Shown in pieces: positions 63,487 through 64,000 of a DNA stretch of 64,000 bases. Every line of letters starts with the position of its first letter. Positions within the stretch are counted from its first letter, which is position 1. This DNA comes from Branchiostoma floridae (Eukaryota; Chordata; Leptocardii; Amphioxiformes; Branchiostomatidae). The translations under genes were made by a program, and so were the position numbers. Below the pieces are notes generated by a model, which saw only the letters and a list, made by a program, of their open reading frames with translations, did no database searches and was not told the DNA's origin. Location: positions 10,415,244 through 10,479,243 of the forward strand of contig NC_049993.1 of assembly GCF_000003815.2 (NCBI RefSeq), in the 5' to 3' direction.

Positions 63487-64000
63487 CTTGTAAGGTGATT
63501 AGAGCTTCTTGTGAGGAGAACACTGAGCAGGTAGACACGTAACACTCACGTCTTGTAAATACCACCAACGCTGTCTTTAAGGAGCAAACAAAATCAGGTC
63601 ATAGGTGGGGTGGGCGTGGCTAGAACAGGGTCCGCTAGGCCTTTGGTAACTATTGGCAACCGTCAGTCACTCTCACCTGTGCAGCTGATATAGCTTGGGT
63701 CGTCGGTGTCACGTATCAAGCGACATTACGTATCGCATTTGGTGTATTTCTTTTCTGGCAATATGAGTCACCGGCGTTATTCTACCTACATCCAAGGAAA
63801 ATCAAGTTTTATGCCTGACTGCTTTATTTGCACGTCACTTGTAACATATGTGTTGAAGCGACACCTGCCGGACACATGGTAGAAGTACATGGTGTACTAG
63901 CAGCTATTCGTCAAGCAGATGTTGCGAGGGAAAATCGCATGTTATGTTATCTTGCAACATTTCCTGCATGGGTTGCTTGGGGAAAAGCCGGAAAGCTTCA
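63487..64000. other. Upstream flank of gene E, right edge
   Basis: Promoter and leader of gene E are expected here, but no TATA box or other site could be called. No further FABP exon was recognised before the window ends. Confidence 0.4.

Overview
The window looks like a piece of a draft invertebrate-chordate genome, most likely amphioxus (Branchiostoma). This is an inference from three things: short GC-richer exons in an AT-rich background crowded with small transposons, amphioxus-style ionotropic glutamate receptor (iGluR)-like exons, and a tandem array of four-exon fatty-acid-binding-protein (FABP/iLBP) genes. There are four runs of N (1361-1955, 4910-5131, 7401-7500, 52263-52362), so it is an unfinished scaffold. 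No bacterial-type genes, CRISPR arrays or rRNA were seen.

Positions 1-42,700 are gene-poor. The only convincing coding pieces are two plus-strand exons, 7518-7886 and 33383-33784. Each encodes the start of a periplasmic-binding-like amino-terminal domain resembling an iGluR ATD, and each ends in phase 0 at a GT donor. I found no further receptor exons. The rest is unique-looking sequence broken by tandem repeats (12228-13523, 26925-27750, 31598-31880), a palindrome resembling Penelope-type hammerhead repeats (16172-16243), a long-TIR MITE family (31929-32179, 41481-41716, 52250-52530) and a deleted mariner element with intact ends (39182-39759).

Positions 42,754-45,213 hold a 5'-truncated non-LTR retrotransposon (819-codon reverse transcriptase ORF, minus strand) with an exact in-frame 171-bp internal duplication.

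Positions 46,300-63,500 hold five complete FABP-like genes, all on the minus strand and all with the same layout (about 85/173/114/51 coding bases; intron phases 1, 0, 0). They are called A to E here from low to high coordinate. A sixth copy between B and C is a pseudogene that keeps exons 1, 3 and 4 but has lost exon 2. The intact genes have splice sites, stops and candidate poly(A) signals at matching places. Gene C has lost the GT donor of its last intron. All five share a C-terminal motif (GDLxGWxE) where ordinary FABPs carry the Arg-x-Tyr pair that binds the fatty-acid carboxylate, so they look like a divergent lipid-binding subfamily. A and B are the most recent duplicates: flanks on both sides match, and a 1.27-kb Tc1-like transposon sits inside what was gene A's TATA region. 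Other insertions in the array are pogo-like MITEs, a foldback MITE with an exact 10-bp target duplication, a TACTGTA-ended MITE and tRNA-derived SINEs.
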